9,501 bases of DNA, taken from positions 1 through 9,501 of the forward strand of contig URTO01000052.1 in the NCBI GenBank assembly GCA_900550745.1, read 5' to 3'. The DNA is from an uncultured Desulfovibrio sp. (GTDB lineage: Bacteria; Desulfobacterota; Desulfovibrionia; Desulfovibrionales; Desulfovibrionaceae). Below the pieces are notes generated by a model, which was given only the letters and a program-made list of their open reading frames with translations, was not told the origin of the DNA and did not search any database. Made by a program: the position numbers and the translations under genes. Within the stretch, counting starts at the first letter, position 1. Each line of letters opens with the position of its first letter. Positions 1 to 7,082 of the stretch are shown in pieces.

Positions 1-137
1 CTCTGGTTCCACCAATGGGAACATTGGATAAAAAGGCTGTTTTTCCACCCCGCTGAGGAGATGAAATAACCATATGCCATGACACGGCCTTTCAAAGTTT
101 TCCCTCAGGGCGTTGGGCCTGTTGTTTGCCCATCGCC
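1..137. other. Non-coding flank with small inverted repeats
   Basis: No credible reading frame lies here. An SD-like GAGGAG at 55-60 is followed only by ATG codons that reach a stop within three codons. The region is more AT-rich than the rest of the window. It contains a 6-bp inverted repeat, CCAATG (12-17) with CATTGG (22-27) around a GGAA loop, and an A-run/T-run pair near 30-44. It probably lies between the minus-strand operon end and a neighbour outside the window. Confidence 0.5.
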
Positions 138-138
138 C
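108..138 (-). terminator. Possible hairpin at end of minus-strand operon
   Basis: GGGCG (108-112) pairs with CGCCC (134-138), and TGGGC (114-118) pairs with GCCCA (128-132). There is one T-T mismatch and a 9-base loop. The hairpin touches the stop codon of the 107-residue protein, so its position suits termination of the minus-strand transcript. However, no T-run follows it in that direction. It is therefore either a weak or Rho-assisted terminator, or just a 3'-end stabilising stem. Confidence 0.3.
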
Positions 139-461
139 TAAAGCAGCCAGCCGAACCGGGCGCGGAGCGGGGCGAGGTACTCGGCGCGGTGGGCTTCCCG
201 GCCTTTTTCGAGACGGGCGATGTCGCCTTCAAGCAAGGCAAGGTCGCCCGCAAGCTGTTCGCGCCGGGGATCGGCGAGGGTCGCCATGCGCGCCAGTTCC
301 CCCTGAATGGCCTCCTGACGGCGGCGCATGAGCGTCAGGCGGCGCTGGTAGCCGATATCCGGCCCGGCGATCCAGCGCGTTTCGGCCCACAGCACCCACA
401 GGCCCAGATACATGCTCCGAAAGAGTTCTTCGATACGGTTCAGAGACGTTTGGACGTCCAT
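138..461 (-). CDS. Small coiled-coil protein of unknown function
   Basis: This gene encodes 107 residues that I do not recognise. The first 35 residues include a short tryptophan-rich hydrophobic stretch (about 18-31). Residues about 37-95 are rich in Arg, Glu, Leu and Ala with heptad-like spacing, which suggests a long helix or coiled coil. There is no signal peptide and no cysteine. It is the last gene of a minus-strand cluster. Its ATG overlaps the stop of the LolB-like lipoprotein gene by one base (TGATG), and GGGGAG lies about 8 bases upstream, so translation is probably coupled. The position suggests a role tied to the envelope lipoproteins upstream, but that is inference only. The reading frame looks real because of the tight coupling and the absence of a better frame opposite. 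Confidence 0.7.
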   Translation of the reverse strand: MDVQTSLNRIEELFRSMYLGLWVLWAETRWIAGPDIGYQRRLTLMRRRQEAIQGELARMATLADPRREQLAGDLALLEGDIARLEKGREAHRAEYLAPLRARFGWLL

Positions 462-1267
462 CAGTTGTCTCCCCTCTTGATGGGTTCGATGATGGTACCC
501 GCGGGAAGCTCCAGCGCAAGCTGGTCGTCCCGGAATGCCGCATCCGGCGTCTGGCGGTTCTTGACCAGCAGGATGGCCGAATAGCCGTCGGGATGCGTCA
601 GCTTAAACTTGTAGGGCAGGGGCGGGTTGCCGTCGTCATAGGCAATATCCATGATCCAGCCCTTTTCCGCCGACCAGCGGACGGGCAGGCCGTCGGGCCG
701 CAGCTCCAGCATCCCCGGCAGGATGCCGCCGGAGAGCGTAAAGGCGATGTCCCCGTTGGGCAGGGCGCGGGGATGGAGCCCCTCGGCCGCGCCGAAGACT
801 TCGTGGAAACGGCCGCGCATGAGCGAGGAGAAGTCGCGCAGGGAGAAGGGCACGGGCCTGCCGAAATTGAGCTGCACCCGCTGCGGGCCCTTATGGACGA
901 TGGCCTTGTTTTCGTTGGGGGCGTAGGCCGTAAAGCTGTCCTGCGTTTCCTGGATGCGGGCCACCAGCGCGCCGATCCCGGCCATGACGTCGAGGCGTAT
1001 GGGCAGGTAGCCGTTGCTCCAGAGCAGGGTTTCCACTCGGCGGGTGTCGCCCTGCGAGCCATAGCGGAGGCTGCCGCCCAAGCGGTACGGCCCGTGATCC
1101 GAGGCGCGGGCGGAAGCATAGCTTTGGTAGGCTTGCCATGCGGCGCTGGAGGCGTCCGAAGGCGCGGACGCCCCGATCTCCGGGCCGCGCGTGGCGCAGG
1201 CCTGAAGCGACAGGGCGAACAGGGCCGCGAGCATCAGGCGGAAAGGAACGGAAAGGCGGATGTTCAT
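461..1267 (-). CDS. LolB-like outer-membrane lipoprotein
   Basis: The 268-residue product begins with a lipoprotein signal peptide. A basic start and a hydrophobic stretch (about 11-22) lead to the lipobox L21-Q22-A23-C24. Position +2 after the lipidated Cys is Ala, not Asp, which fits outer-membrane sorting. The mature part has alternating beta-type segments. A central stretch (about 138-160) contains Pro-Phe-Ser-Leu and a following Leu-Met-Arg-Gly. A C-terminal part contains Gly-Trp-Ile-Met-Asp-Ile-Ala-Tyr, close to a Gly-Trp...Tyr motif seen in LolB. LolB accepts lipoproteins from LolA and inserts them in the outer membrane. Its start overlaps the end of the TPR gene (ATGA) and has no clear SD, so translation is probably coupled. 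A TPR-protein gene beside lolB is a pairing known in other proteobacteria and supports the call. It could instead be another protein with the same lipoprotein-binding fold; the similarity I can see is modest. Confidence 0.62.
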   Translation of the reverse strand: MNIRLSVPFRLMLAALFALSLQACATRGPEIGASAPSDASSAAWQAYQSYASARASDHGPYRLGGSLRYGSQGDTRRVETLLWSNGYLPIRLDVMAGIGALVARIQETQDSFTAYAPNENKAIVHKGPQRVQLNFGRPVPFSLRDFSSLMRGRFHEVFGAAEGLHPRALPNGDIAFTLSGGILPGMLELRPDGLPVRWSAEKGWIMDIAYDDGNPPLPYKFKLTHPDGYSAILLVKNRQTPDAAFRDDQLALELPAGTIIEPIKRGDN

Positions 1268-3033
1268 AGCGAATTCAGCTTATTGCGTATGGTTTCAGGG
1301 GTGGGGTGATCCAATTCGAGGGCCCGTTCCCATCCTGTGCGCGCTTCGTTTTTGAGGCCTTGTGCCTTGGCGATGTCGCCGTAGTGTTCCCATATGGTGG
1401 GATCGCCGCCGTCGGGGAGGCTTGTCGCCCGGCGGACGAGCGCCCATGCCTCGGCGTTTTCGCCCCGGCGGAAGTGCGCCCAGGCGAGGGAATCCAAAAT
1501 GTACGCATGATCAGGGGCCTGTTTGAGCGCCGCTTCGAGCAGCAGGACCGCGCGATCCAGATCCTTGCCTTGTTCGGCCAGCGAATAGCCCACATAATTC
1601 AGGGCCTGATAGTCCTCAGGATTGCGGGCGATGATGGATTCCATCACGGCAAAGGCTTCGCGCTTGCGGCCGAGGGAATCCAGCACGCTGCCGTAGACAT
1701 AGGCGATTTCGTCGTCCGAAGGCCAGATCTGCTGCGCCGCCGTAGCCGCGGCCAAGGCTTCCTTATAGCGATCCTGCAACAGGTACAGATGGATCTCCAT
1801 GAGCCGGAAATCCCGTTCCGTGGGGAACTGGCTCTGGCCCTGAAGGATGAGCTGCATGGCGTCTTCGTAACGCTGCTGATCGTGCAGCAGTTGGATGCGC
1901 AGGCGCAGCGCCCGGTCGTAAAAACGGTTTTCCGGGGGAATGGATTCAAGGTAGTTCAGGGTTTCCTGCACGTCCTTGTGGTATTCGTAGGCGATGGCGG
2001 CGAGGTAGAAATGCACCTCGTCCGGCGCGTTGGGATCGTCCTTGAGGCCGTCGAGCAGGGCTTCCGCCTCCGGGTACATCCTCGCATCCAGAAAAAGCGT
2101 CGCCGCCGTGAGCTTGTAGCCGTAGGTGGCGGGGCCGTTCAGGGCGTAGTCCAAGGCTTTCTGCCCGTTTCCGGAGCGGATCTGCCCTTCGACCATCCTG
2201 ATCCAGATGTCCGGGTTGTCCGGGTCCTGCTCGATGAGGCTGTTATAGATTTCGTTCGCCTCGGAGTACTGCTTGTCCGCTTCCAGCAGGCGGGCCAGCT
2301 CGAACCATGCGTCAACGAATTCCGGGCTTTCCTGCACGGCGAGCCGGAGCTGCCGGATGGCCCTGAGCGGCTGCTTGAGTCCCACGAGGGCCTGCGCATG
2401 GGCATACCGGACGAAAGACGTCCGCAGGCGCTGCGGCAGGGCTGAGAACACCTTGTCGGCTTCCTTGAAATGCCCGGTTTTGACGTAGAGGATGCCGAGC
2501 TCCTGCTGCACGAGCTCGGAGTCCGGGCGCTGCCTGCGGTAGTCTTTCAAAACCTTGAGGGCCTGCTCGTTGTCGCCCTGCTCAAGCCACGTCTCGGCAA
2601 GCAGGAGGTGCAGGCCGAGATCGCCGGGCACGCGCCTGACGGCCTGTTCGAGCAGGCTGCGGGCCTCGCTGGTTTCCCGGTTGAGCATGAGCCAGGCCGC
2701 CGCGTCGATGAAGGGCTGCGGCCTGTTTTCCAGCGTCAGGAGGAGCTTTACGGCCTCAAGGACGCCTTCCTTGTCGTCATTGCGGATGGACTGGTCGAGC
2801 AGGAGGGTCGCGTAGGTGCGCTGGGCCTCAGGCGAGAGATCCCATTGCACGGGCTCCTGCGGCGTGCTGCGGGCGCACCCGGTGAGCATCTGCACGGCCA
2901 GCACGGCGCAGGCCATCCCGCGCAGCAGATTGCGGACAAGCCCCGCGCCGCAGCGGGAACTTCCCCGGCGGGCGTGGGATGGCGCAGCCGCAAACGGGGC
3001 CGCGGGATGAGTGAGGCGAATGCGGAAGCTCAT
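1264..3033 (-). CDS. TPR-repeat lipoprotein
   Basis: The 589-residue product appears to be a lipoprotein. A hydrophobic segment (40-51) ends in the lipobox L50-T51-G52-C53 followed by Ala, which predicts outer-membrane sorting. Almost all of the mature chain is paired helices of tetratricopeptide type. Clear repeats with the usual Ala/Gly/Tyr/Pro spacing occur at about 105-175, 215-275 and 445-585. The most typical part is C-terminal, with Asn-Tyr-Val-Gly-Tyr-Ser-Leu-Ala near 469 and Tyr-Ile-Leu-Asp-Ser-Leu-Ala-Trp near 505. TPR arrays bind other proteins, so a scaffold or chaperone role in the envelope is likely, probably with the LolB-like protein encoded next. The start is uncertain. The ATG at 3033 has no SD and gives an unusually long 39-residue n-region. 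The next ATG (Met40) would leave a signal with no positive charge. Confidence 0.85.
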   Translation of the reverse strand: MSFRIRLTHPAAPFAAAPSHARRGSSRCGAGLVRNLLRGMACAVLAVQMLTGCARSTPQEPVQWDLSPEAQRTYATLLLDQSIRNDDKEGVLEAVKLLLTLENRPQPFIDAAAWLMLNRETSEARSLLEQAVRRVPGDLGLHLLLAETWLEQGDNEQALKVLKDYRRQRPDSELVQQELGILYVKTGHFKEADKVFSALPQRLRTSFVRYAHAQALVGLKQPLRAIRQLRLAVQESPEFVDAWFELARLLEADKQYSEANEIYNSLIEQDPDNPDIWIRMVEGQIRSGNGQKALDYALNGPATYGYKLTAATLFLDARMYPEAEALLDGLKDDPNAPDEVHFYLAAIAYEYHKDVQETLNYLESIPPENRFYDRALRLRIQLLHDQQRYEDAMQLILQGQSQFPTERDFRLMEIHLYLLQDRYKEALAAATAAQQIWPSDDEIAYVYGSVLDSLGRKREAFAVMESIIARNPEDYQALNYVGYSLAEQGKDLDRAVLLLEAALKQAPDHAYILDSLAWAHFRRGENAEAWALVRRATSLPDGGDPTIWEHYGDIAKAQGLKNEARTGWERALELDHPTPETIRNKLNSL

Positions 3034-3137
3034 GAGCAGACTCTGGGGGTTGAAACACGATAACAGGGGATGACGAATACCCTAAACGGGAACGAACAAC
3101 AACCGGAGATTGCGTATCCGAAACGCCGTTTCCCTTC

Positions 3138-4343
3138 TTAGTGCGAGATCCAGTCTTCGGAGAAGTCCTGAATATCGGCGGAGAGATGGGTCTTCAGCTT
3201 TTGGAGCAAGCGGGCCTCAAGCTGGCGCACCCGTTCGCGGGTGACGTTGTAGCGTTCCCCGATTTCCCGCAGCGTGACCGGATCGTCGGTCAGGAGGCGG
3301 TGCTCAAGGATATAGGCCTCCTTTTCGGAAAGCGAGGGCAGGATGTCGCGGATCTTGCTTTGGAGCAATTTGGCGATTTCCATACCTGCGAGGCTTTCCT
3401 CAATGCCGGGGCCGAGCGCGGGCAGGAAGTCCATGCGCGTGGCGCTGCCGGAATCGTCGCCGACGGTGGCGTCGAGGGACATATCGGAGGCGTCCAGCCG
3501 CTGCTGCATCTCCACGATCTGATCCTCGCCCACGCCGAGGCGCTCGGCGAGAACCGCCGCGTCGGGGTCGAAGCCTTCGGCAATGAGCTTCTGGCGTTCG
3601 CGGTTCAGATTATAGAACAGCTTGCGCTGGGCCTGCGTCGTGCCGATCTTGACCATCCTCCAGTTGTCCATGATGAACTTGAGGATGTAGGCGCGGATCC
3701 AGAACGCCGCGTAATAGGAGAACTTGATCCCCTTGTCCGGGTCGAACTTGTTGACGGCCCGCATGAGGCCGACGTTGCCCTCCTGGATGAGGTCGAGCAC
3801 GTTCTGCATCCAGCGGCGCTGGAAGTCCATGGCGATTTTGACCACCAGCCGCAGGTGCGAGGACACCAGACGGAAGGCCGCGTCGCTGTCGCCGGTCTTC
3901 TGCACGCGGCGGGCCAGATCAAATTCCTCATCCGGCTTGAGCATGGGGAAGCGGCTCACTTCGCGCAGGTAGAGGTGCAGCGAGTCCTTGCTGGACGACA
4001 GGGAAGGCAGGTGCTGCTGCGACGGCACGGGCAGGGTATCGCCTTCGGGCAGGATGTCGGCGTCGGGGTCGAGCGCGGTCACGTCGTCTTCGGGCAGCTC
4101 GTCTCCGATGTCTTCGTCGTCCTCGGCGTCGGCTGCGTCCACGGGCTTGACGGCCTTGAGCGCGGCTGTTTTTCCGGGAACCTGTTTGGGGAGGATCTCC
4201 GGTTCGATGATTTCGGGCTCCACAGCGGTATGGTGCTCTTCAGCCGCCACTGCGGAAGGGGCCGGAGGCGCGATCGCGTCGGCGGCGGGCTCCCCGGTCG
4301 TTTGGCCGCCCTTGGCGGCCTTGGTGGAAATGCGACGGCTCAT
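3138..4343 (-). CDS. rpoH: RNA polymerase sigma-32 (RpoH-like) factor
   Basis: This is an alternative sigma factor of the sigma-70 family that directs core RNA polymerase to promoters, classically heat-shock ones. From the chosen start (401 residues), a conserved region 1.2 begins near 121. Region 2 spans about 154-231, with the core-binding Asp-Leu-Ile-Gln-Glu-Gly (184-189) and an aromatic-rich melting segment (about 206-231). The RpoH-box-like Gln-Arg-Lys-Leu-Phe-Tyr-Asn-Leu lies at 239-246. Region 4 spans about 336-388 with its helix-turn-helix (Thr-Arg-Glu-Arg-Val-Arg-Gln-Leu-Glu, 368-376). The RpoH box separates it from RpoD. The first ~118 residues are an acidic, Pro/Ala/Glu-rich extension; E. 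coli RpoH is about 284 residues long. I chose ATG 4343 because AAAAGGA lies 12 bases upstream. ATG 4367, in frame, would add 8 residues but has no visible SD. No strong terminator follows, so read-through into the TPR gene is possible. Confidence 0.88.
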   Translation of the reverse strand: MSRRISTKAAKGGQTTGEPAADAIAPPAPSAVAAEEHHTAVEPEIIEPEILPKQVPGKTAALKAVKPVDAADAEDDEDIGDELPEDDVTALDPDADILPEGDTLPVPSQQHLPSLSSSKDSLHLYLREVSRFPMLKPDEEFDLARRVQKTGDSDAAFRLVSSHLRLVVKIAMDFQRRWMQNVLDLIQEGNVGLMRAVNKFDPDKGIKFSYYAAFWIRAYILKFIMDNWRMVKIGTTQAQRKLFYNLNRERQKLIAEGFDPDAAVLAERLGVGEDQIVEMQQRLDASDMSLDATVGDDSGSATRMDFLPALGPGIEESLAGMEIAKLLQSKIRDILPSLSEKEAYILEHRLLTDDPVTLREIGERYNVTRERVRQLEARLLQKLKTHLSADIQDFSEDWISH

Positions 4344-4500
4344 ATGATTTGTACGTCCTTTTGCCATAAATCTTTATCAGAGTTGAGGGCGGTGGTCCGG
4401 GCTCCGGCGCCGGGCGGGACGCTCCGCGCGGACGCGCCTCATGGTGTTACGAAAAAAATCATGTGGAGGAGGGCCCGTACGGGGCGGCTCCTCAATCAGA
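4344..4500 (-). promoter_or_regulatory. GC-rich structured leader upstream of rpoH
   Basis: On the minus strand, the stretch before the sigma gene can fold strongly. GAGGAG (4466-4471) pairs with CTCCTC (4488-4493) around an inner 4-bp stem. A run of seven T on the minus strand (4452-4458) lies 7 bases beyond it. Two 10-bp palindromes follow, centred in 4404-4413 and 4423-4432. The T-run is too far from the stem for a standard intrinsic terminator. A structured 5' leader would fit post-transcriptional or temperature control, as is known for E. coli rpoH, but no known element is recognised here. I found no CIRCE repeat. Confidence 0.35.
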
Positions 4501-4501
4501 T

Positions 4502-4528
4502 GCTATAGTTTTGGTTTGTCCTTTTCAA
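4502..4528 (-). promoter_or_regulatory. Candidate promoter for rpoH
   Basis: On the minus strand a good -35 hexamer TTGAAA (4528-4523) is followed after 15 bases by TATAGC (4507-4502). The spacing is short of the preferred 17 bases, so this is only a candidate. Transcription would start near 4495, giving a leader of about 150 bases. It overlaps the candidate metH promoter on the other strand. Confidence 0.3.
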
Positions 4529-4544
4529 CGATTTTCAGTAGACA
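4516..4544 (+). promoter_or_regulatory. Candidate promoter for metH
   Basis: TTGTCC (4516-4521) and TAGACA (4539-4544) are separated by 17 bases. The -10 hexamer matches the sigma-70 consensus at only three positions. The site is placed so that the transcript would begin near 4551, just ahead of the two leader hairpins of metH. Confidence 0.28.
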
Positions 4545-4550
4545 GAAACC

Positions 4551-4649
4551 CAAGGGGAGAGCCCGTGCCGTTTGGTGCGGGCTCCTGTTCACGAGCCATT
4601 CAAGACCTGCCCGCCTGTGAAGGGGCAGGAGACCATAAAGGAGAACCGC
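4551..4649 (+). promoter_or_regulatory. Structured metH leader with two hairpins
   Basis: Hairpin 1 is an 11-bp stem (4559-4569 with 4574-4584) with two G-T wobbles and a GTTT loop. Hairpin 2 pairs CCTGCCC (4606-4612) with GGGCAGG (4623-4629). CTCCTG (4582-4587) at the foot of hairpin 1 is an exact complement of CAGGAG (4626-4631) in hairpin 2. Its CTCCT also complements the SD AGGAG (4639-4643). Competing folds that expose or hide the ribosome site are therefore possible. CAGGAGACC (4626-4634) resembles the B12-box core of cobalamin riboswitches, which would suit a B12-dependent enzyme. However, the leader is far shorter than that class and its other conserved blocks are missing. SAM-I and SAH riboswitch motifs are also absent. 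Confidence 0.4.
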
Positions 4650-4650
4650 G
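4638..4650 (+). promoter_or_regulatory. Ribosome binding site fixing the metH GTG start
   Basis: AAGGAG (4638-4643) stands 6 bases before GTG (4650). The only upstream in-frame ATG (4572) lies inside leader hairpin 1, has no SD, and would add 26 residues that do not look like the family. GTG 4650 is therefore the start. Confidence 0.85.
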
Positions 4651-7067
4651 TGGCGGATTTTCGTAGCGCACTCGCTTCCGGGCGCACCCTGCTGCTCGAC
4701 GGGGGCATGGGGACCATGTTGCAGGCAAGGGGCCTGCCCGCCGGGGAACACCCGGAACTGTTCTGCCTTGATCGGCCGGACGTGCTCCGTGGGATCCACG
4801 CCGACTACCTTGCCGCGGGTGCGGACATCATCCTGACGTGCACCTTCGGCGGTTCGCGCCTCAAGCTTCCGGCGGGCATCGACGTGACGCCGTTCAACCG
4901 CACGATGGCCCGGATCGCCCGCGCCGCCGTGGACGCCGCCGGCCGGGAAGCCTTCGTCGCCGGCGACATGGGGCCGTGCGGGCAGTTCGTGCGCCCGCTT
5001 GGGGATCTGCACCCGCTGGAGCTCTACGAAGCCCTGCGCGAACAGGCGCGCGGCCTTGTGGAAGGCGGCGTTGATCTGTTCCTCATCGAAACGCAGTTCG
5101 ATCTGGCGGAAGTGCGCATCGCCGTGGCCGCCATCCGTGCCGAAAGCGACCTGCCGATCATGGTTTCCATGACCTTCGAGCAGGGGACGAGCCTTACCGG
5201 GACGACCCCGGAAATTTTCGCCGAAACCATGCAGAACCTCGGCGTGGACGCGCTCGGCCTGAACTGCGGCCTTGGGCCCGAACAGATGGCCCCGCTTATG
5301 GAACGTTTCCTCGCCTGTTCGTCCGTGCCGGTGCTGGCCGAGCCCAACGCGGGCCTGCCCGAACTGGTGGACGGCAAGACCGTGTTCCGCCTGCCGCCCG
5401 AACCCTTTGCCGAAAAGACGGCGGCCTTCGTCGGCATGGGCGCGCGGCTCGTGGGCGGCTGCTGCGGCACGACCCCGGATCACATCGCGGCCCTGCGCCG
5501 GGCCGTCGATGCCGTCGGCCCCCGCCCCGCCCCCTCGGTGACGCCTTCCGGCATCGTGCTGACCACCCGCACCCGGCTGGTGCGCATCAGCCCCGCCGAG
5601 CCGTTCAAGATCATCGGCGAACGCATCAATCCCACGGGCAAGAAAGATCTGCAAGCGGAATTGCAGGCCGGGGAATACGGCCTCGCCATGCGGTTCGCCT
5701 CCGAGCAGGTGGCCCTCGGCGCGCCGATCCTCGACGTAAACGTGGGCGCGCCCATGGTCGACGAGGCCTTGCTCCTGCCCGAACTCGTGCAGCGCCTCAC
5801 CGGAAAATACGCCGAACCGCTTTCCCTCGACTCCTCGCACGCGGAGGCCATTGCCGCGGCCCTGCCGTTCTGCCCCGGTTCCCCGCTGGTGAACTCCATC
5901 AGCGGCGAAGCGGGCCGCATGGAACATCTTGGCCCGCTGTGCAGGCAGTGGGGCGCGCCGTTCATCCTGCTGCCCATTCAGGGCCGCAAGCTGCCGGTGA
6001 AGGCGGCGGACCGCATCGCCATCATCGAGGACATGCTCGACAGGGCCGCCATGCTCGGCATCCCGCGCCGCCTCGTGCTCGTGGACGTGCTGGCGCTGGC
6101 CGTGGCTTCCAAGGCGGAGGCGGCCCGCGAGGGCCTTGAGACGATCCGCTGGTGCGCCGCGCACGGCCTTGCCACCACCATCGGCCTGTCCAACATTTCC
6201 TTCGGCCTGCCCGCCCGCGAACTCGTGAACACCACCTTCCTCAGCATGGCGATGGGCGCGGGGCTCAGCTCCTGCATCGCCAACCCCTCAAGCGGCCGCC
6301 TGCGTGAAGCCAAGGCCGCCGGGGACGTGCTCATGGGCCATGACCGGGATGCCGCCGCATTCGTGAACGGCTACGCCACATGGACTCCGGGCAACGGCGG
6401 GACGGCGGACGCCGCCGCGTTCGCCCGCGCCGCGGCGCAGACCGTGGAGGAGGCCGTGATCCTCGGCGACCGCGAAAGCGTGGTCGGGCTTGTGGAAAAG
6501 GAACTGGAAGCCGGGGCCGATCCCTTTGAGCTCGTGCGCGGGCGGCTCATCCCCGCGATCACCGAAGTGGGCTCGAAATACGAGCGCCGCGAATACTTCC
6601 TGCCCCAGCTCCTGCGCTCCGCCGAAACCATGCAGACGGCTTTCGCCCGCCTGAAGCCGCTTTTGGAACGCGAAGCCGATGCCGAGGCCCAGAAAACCAT
6701 CGTCGTCGCCACCGTTGAGGGCGATATCCACGACATCGGCAAGAACATCGTCAGCCTCATGCTCGGCAACCACGGCTTCAAGGTCGTGGATCTGGGCAAG
6801 GACGTGAAGGCCGAAGCCATCGTCGAGGCCGCCGTTGCGCACAAGGCCGATCTCATCGGGCTTTCCGCGCTGATGACCACCACGATGGTCCGTATGCGGG
6901 ACACGGTCGATCTTGTGAAGCAGCGCGGCCTCGGTGTCGACGTGATGGTCGGGGGCGCGGTCGTGACCCCGGCATTCGCGGAAAGCATCGGGGCCAACTA
7001 TTCGTCCGATGCCGTGGACGCCGTGCGGCTCGCCAAGAGCCTCATCGCGGCCCGCAAGAACCAGTAA
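4650..7067 (+). CDS. metH: Cobalamin-dependent methionine synthase, short form
   Basis: This enzyme transfers the methyl group of methyltetrahydrofolate, via cob(I)alamin, to homocysteine to make methionine in the cytoplasm. The 805-residue protein has the family domains in order. A homocysteine-binding barrel covers about 1-290, with zinc ligands Cys206, Cys271 and Cys272. A pterin-binding barrel covers about 315-570, with Gly-Glu-Arg-Ile-Asn-Pro-Thr-Gly at 323-330. A cobalamin cap follows at about 595-680. The B12 Rossmann domain covers about 683-800, with the Asp-x-His-x-x-Gly motif D692/H694/G697, where His694 is the lower cobalt ligand. The chain ends there. The AdoMet-dependent reactivation domain of the ~1,230-residue E. 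coli enzyme is missing, as in the short Thermotoga form. Reactivation therefore probably needs a separate protein not in this window. A thioredoxin-like gene follows 15 bases later. Start GTG is supported by AAGGAG. Confidence 0.96.
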   Translation: MADFRSALASGRTLLLDGGMGTMLQARGLPAGEHPELFCLDRPDVLRGIHADYLAAGADIILTCTFGGSRLKLPAGIDVTPFNRTMARIARAAVDAAGREAFVAGDMGPCGQFVRPLGDLHPLELYEALREQARGLVEGGVDLFLIETQFDLAEVRIAVAAIRAESDLPIMVSMTFEQGTSLTGTTPEIFAETMQNLGVDALGLNCGLGPEQMAPLMERFLACSSVPVLAEPNAGLPELVDGKTVFRLPPEPFAEKTAAFVGMGARLVGGCCGTTPDHIAALRRAVDAVGPRPAPSVTPSGIVLTTRTRLVRISPAEPFKIIGERINPTGKKDLQAELQAGEYGLAMRFASEQVALGAPILDVNVGAPMVDEALLLPELVQRLTGKYAEPLSLDSSHAEAIAAALPFCPGSPLVNSISGEAGRMEHLGPLCRQWGAPFILLPIQGRKLPVKAADRIAIIEDMLDRAAMLGIPRRLVLVDVLALAVASKAEAAREGLETIRWCAAHGLATTIGLSNISFGLPARELVNTTFLSMAMGAGLSSCIANPSSGRLREAKAAGDVLMGHDRDAAAFVNGYATWTPGNGGTADAAAFARAAAQTVEEAVILGDRESVVGLVEKELEAGADPFELVRGRLIPAITEVGSKYERREYFLPQLLRSAETMQTAFARLKPLLEREADAEAQKTIVVATVEGDIHDIGKNIVSLMLGNHGFKVVDLGKDVKAEAIVEAAVAHKADLIGLSALMTTTMVRMRDTVDLVKQRGLGVDVMVGGAVVTPAFAESIGANYSSDAVDAVRLAKSLIAARKNQ

Positions 7068-7082
7068 CCCAAAGGAACAGCC

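Noticed and set aside
593..2445. Two long plus-strand frames (593-1309, 1306-2445) opposite the lipoprotein genes
   Set aside because: Both are antisense to well-supported lipoprotein genes with lipoboxes and TPR repeats; their composition is that of a shadow frame.
3034..3137. Terminator or promoter between the sigma gene and the TPR gene
   Set aside because: Only a 5-bp GAAAC/GTTTC stem without a T-run, and a poor TTGTTG/TATTCG pair, are visible; neither is convincing.
4452..4493. Intrinsic attenuator in the rpoH leader
   Set aside because: The T-run on the minus strand begins 7 bases after the stem, too far for typical intrinsic termination.
3141..4508. Open plus-strand frame of 455 codons antisense to the sigma gene
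   Set aside because: It is a shadow of the sigma factor, with no recognisable domain and no SD. The opposite strand is a clear sigma-32 protein.
4551..4649. Standard cobalamin, SAM-I or SAH riboswitch before metH
   Set aside because: Only a short B12-box-like string is present. The long conserved core of the cobalamin class and the signature blocks of the SAM-I and SAH classes are not seen, so it is reported only as an unassigned structured leader.
4503..6164. Open minus-strand frame of 553 codons antisense to metH
   Set aside because: It mirrors the GC-biased codons of metH. Its product is His/Gly/Arg-rich with no domain, while the plus strand carries unmistakable catalytic motifs over the same bases.
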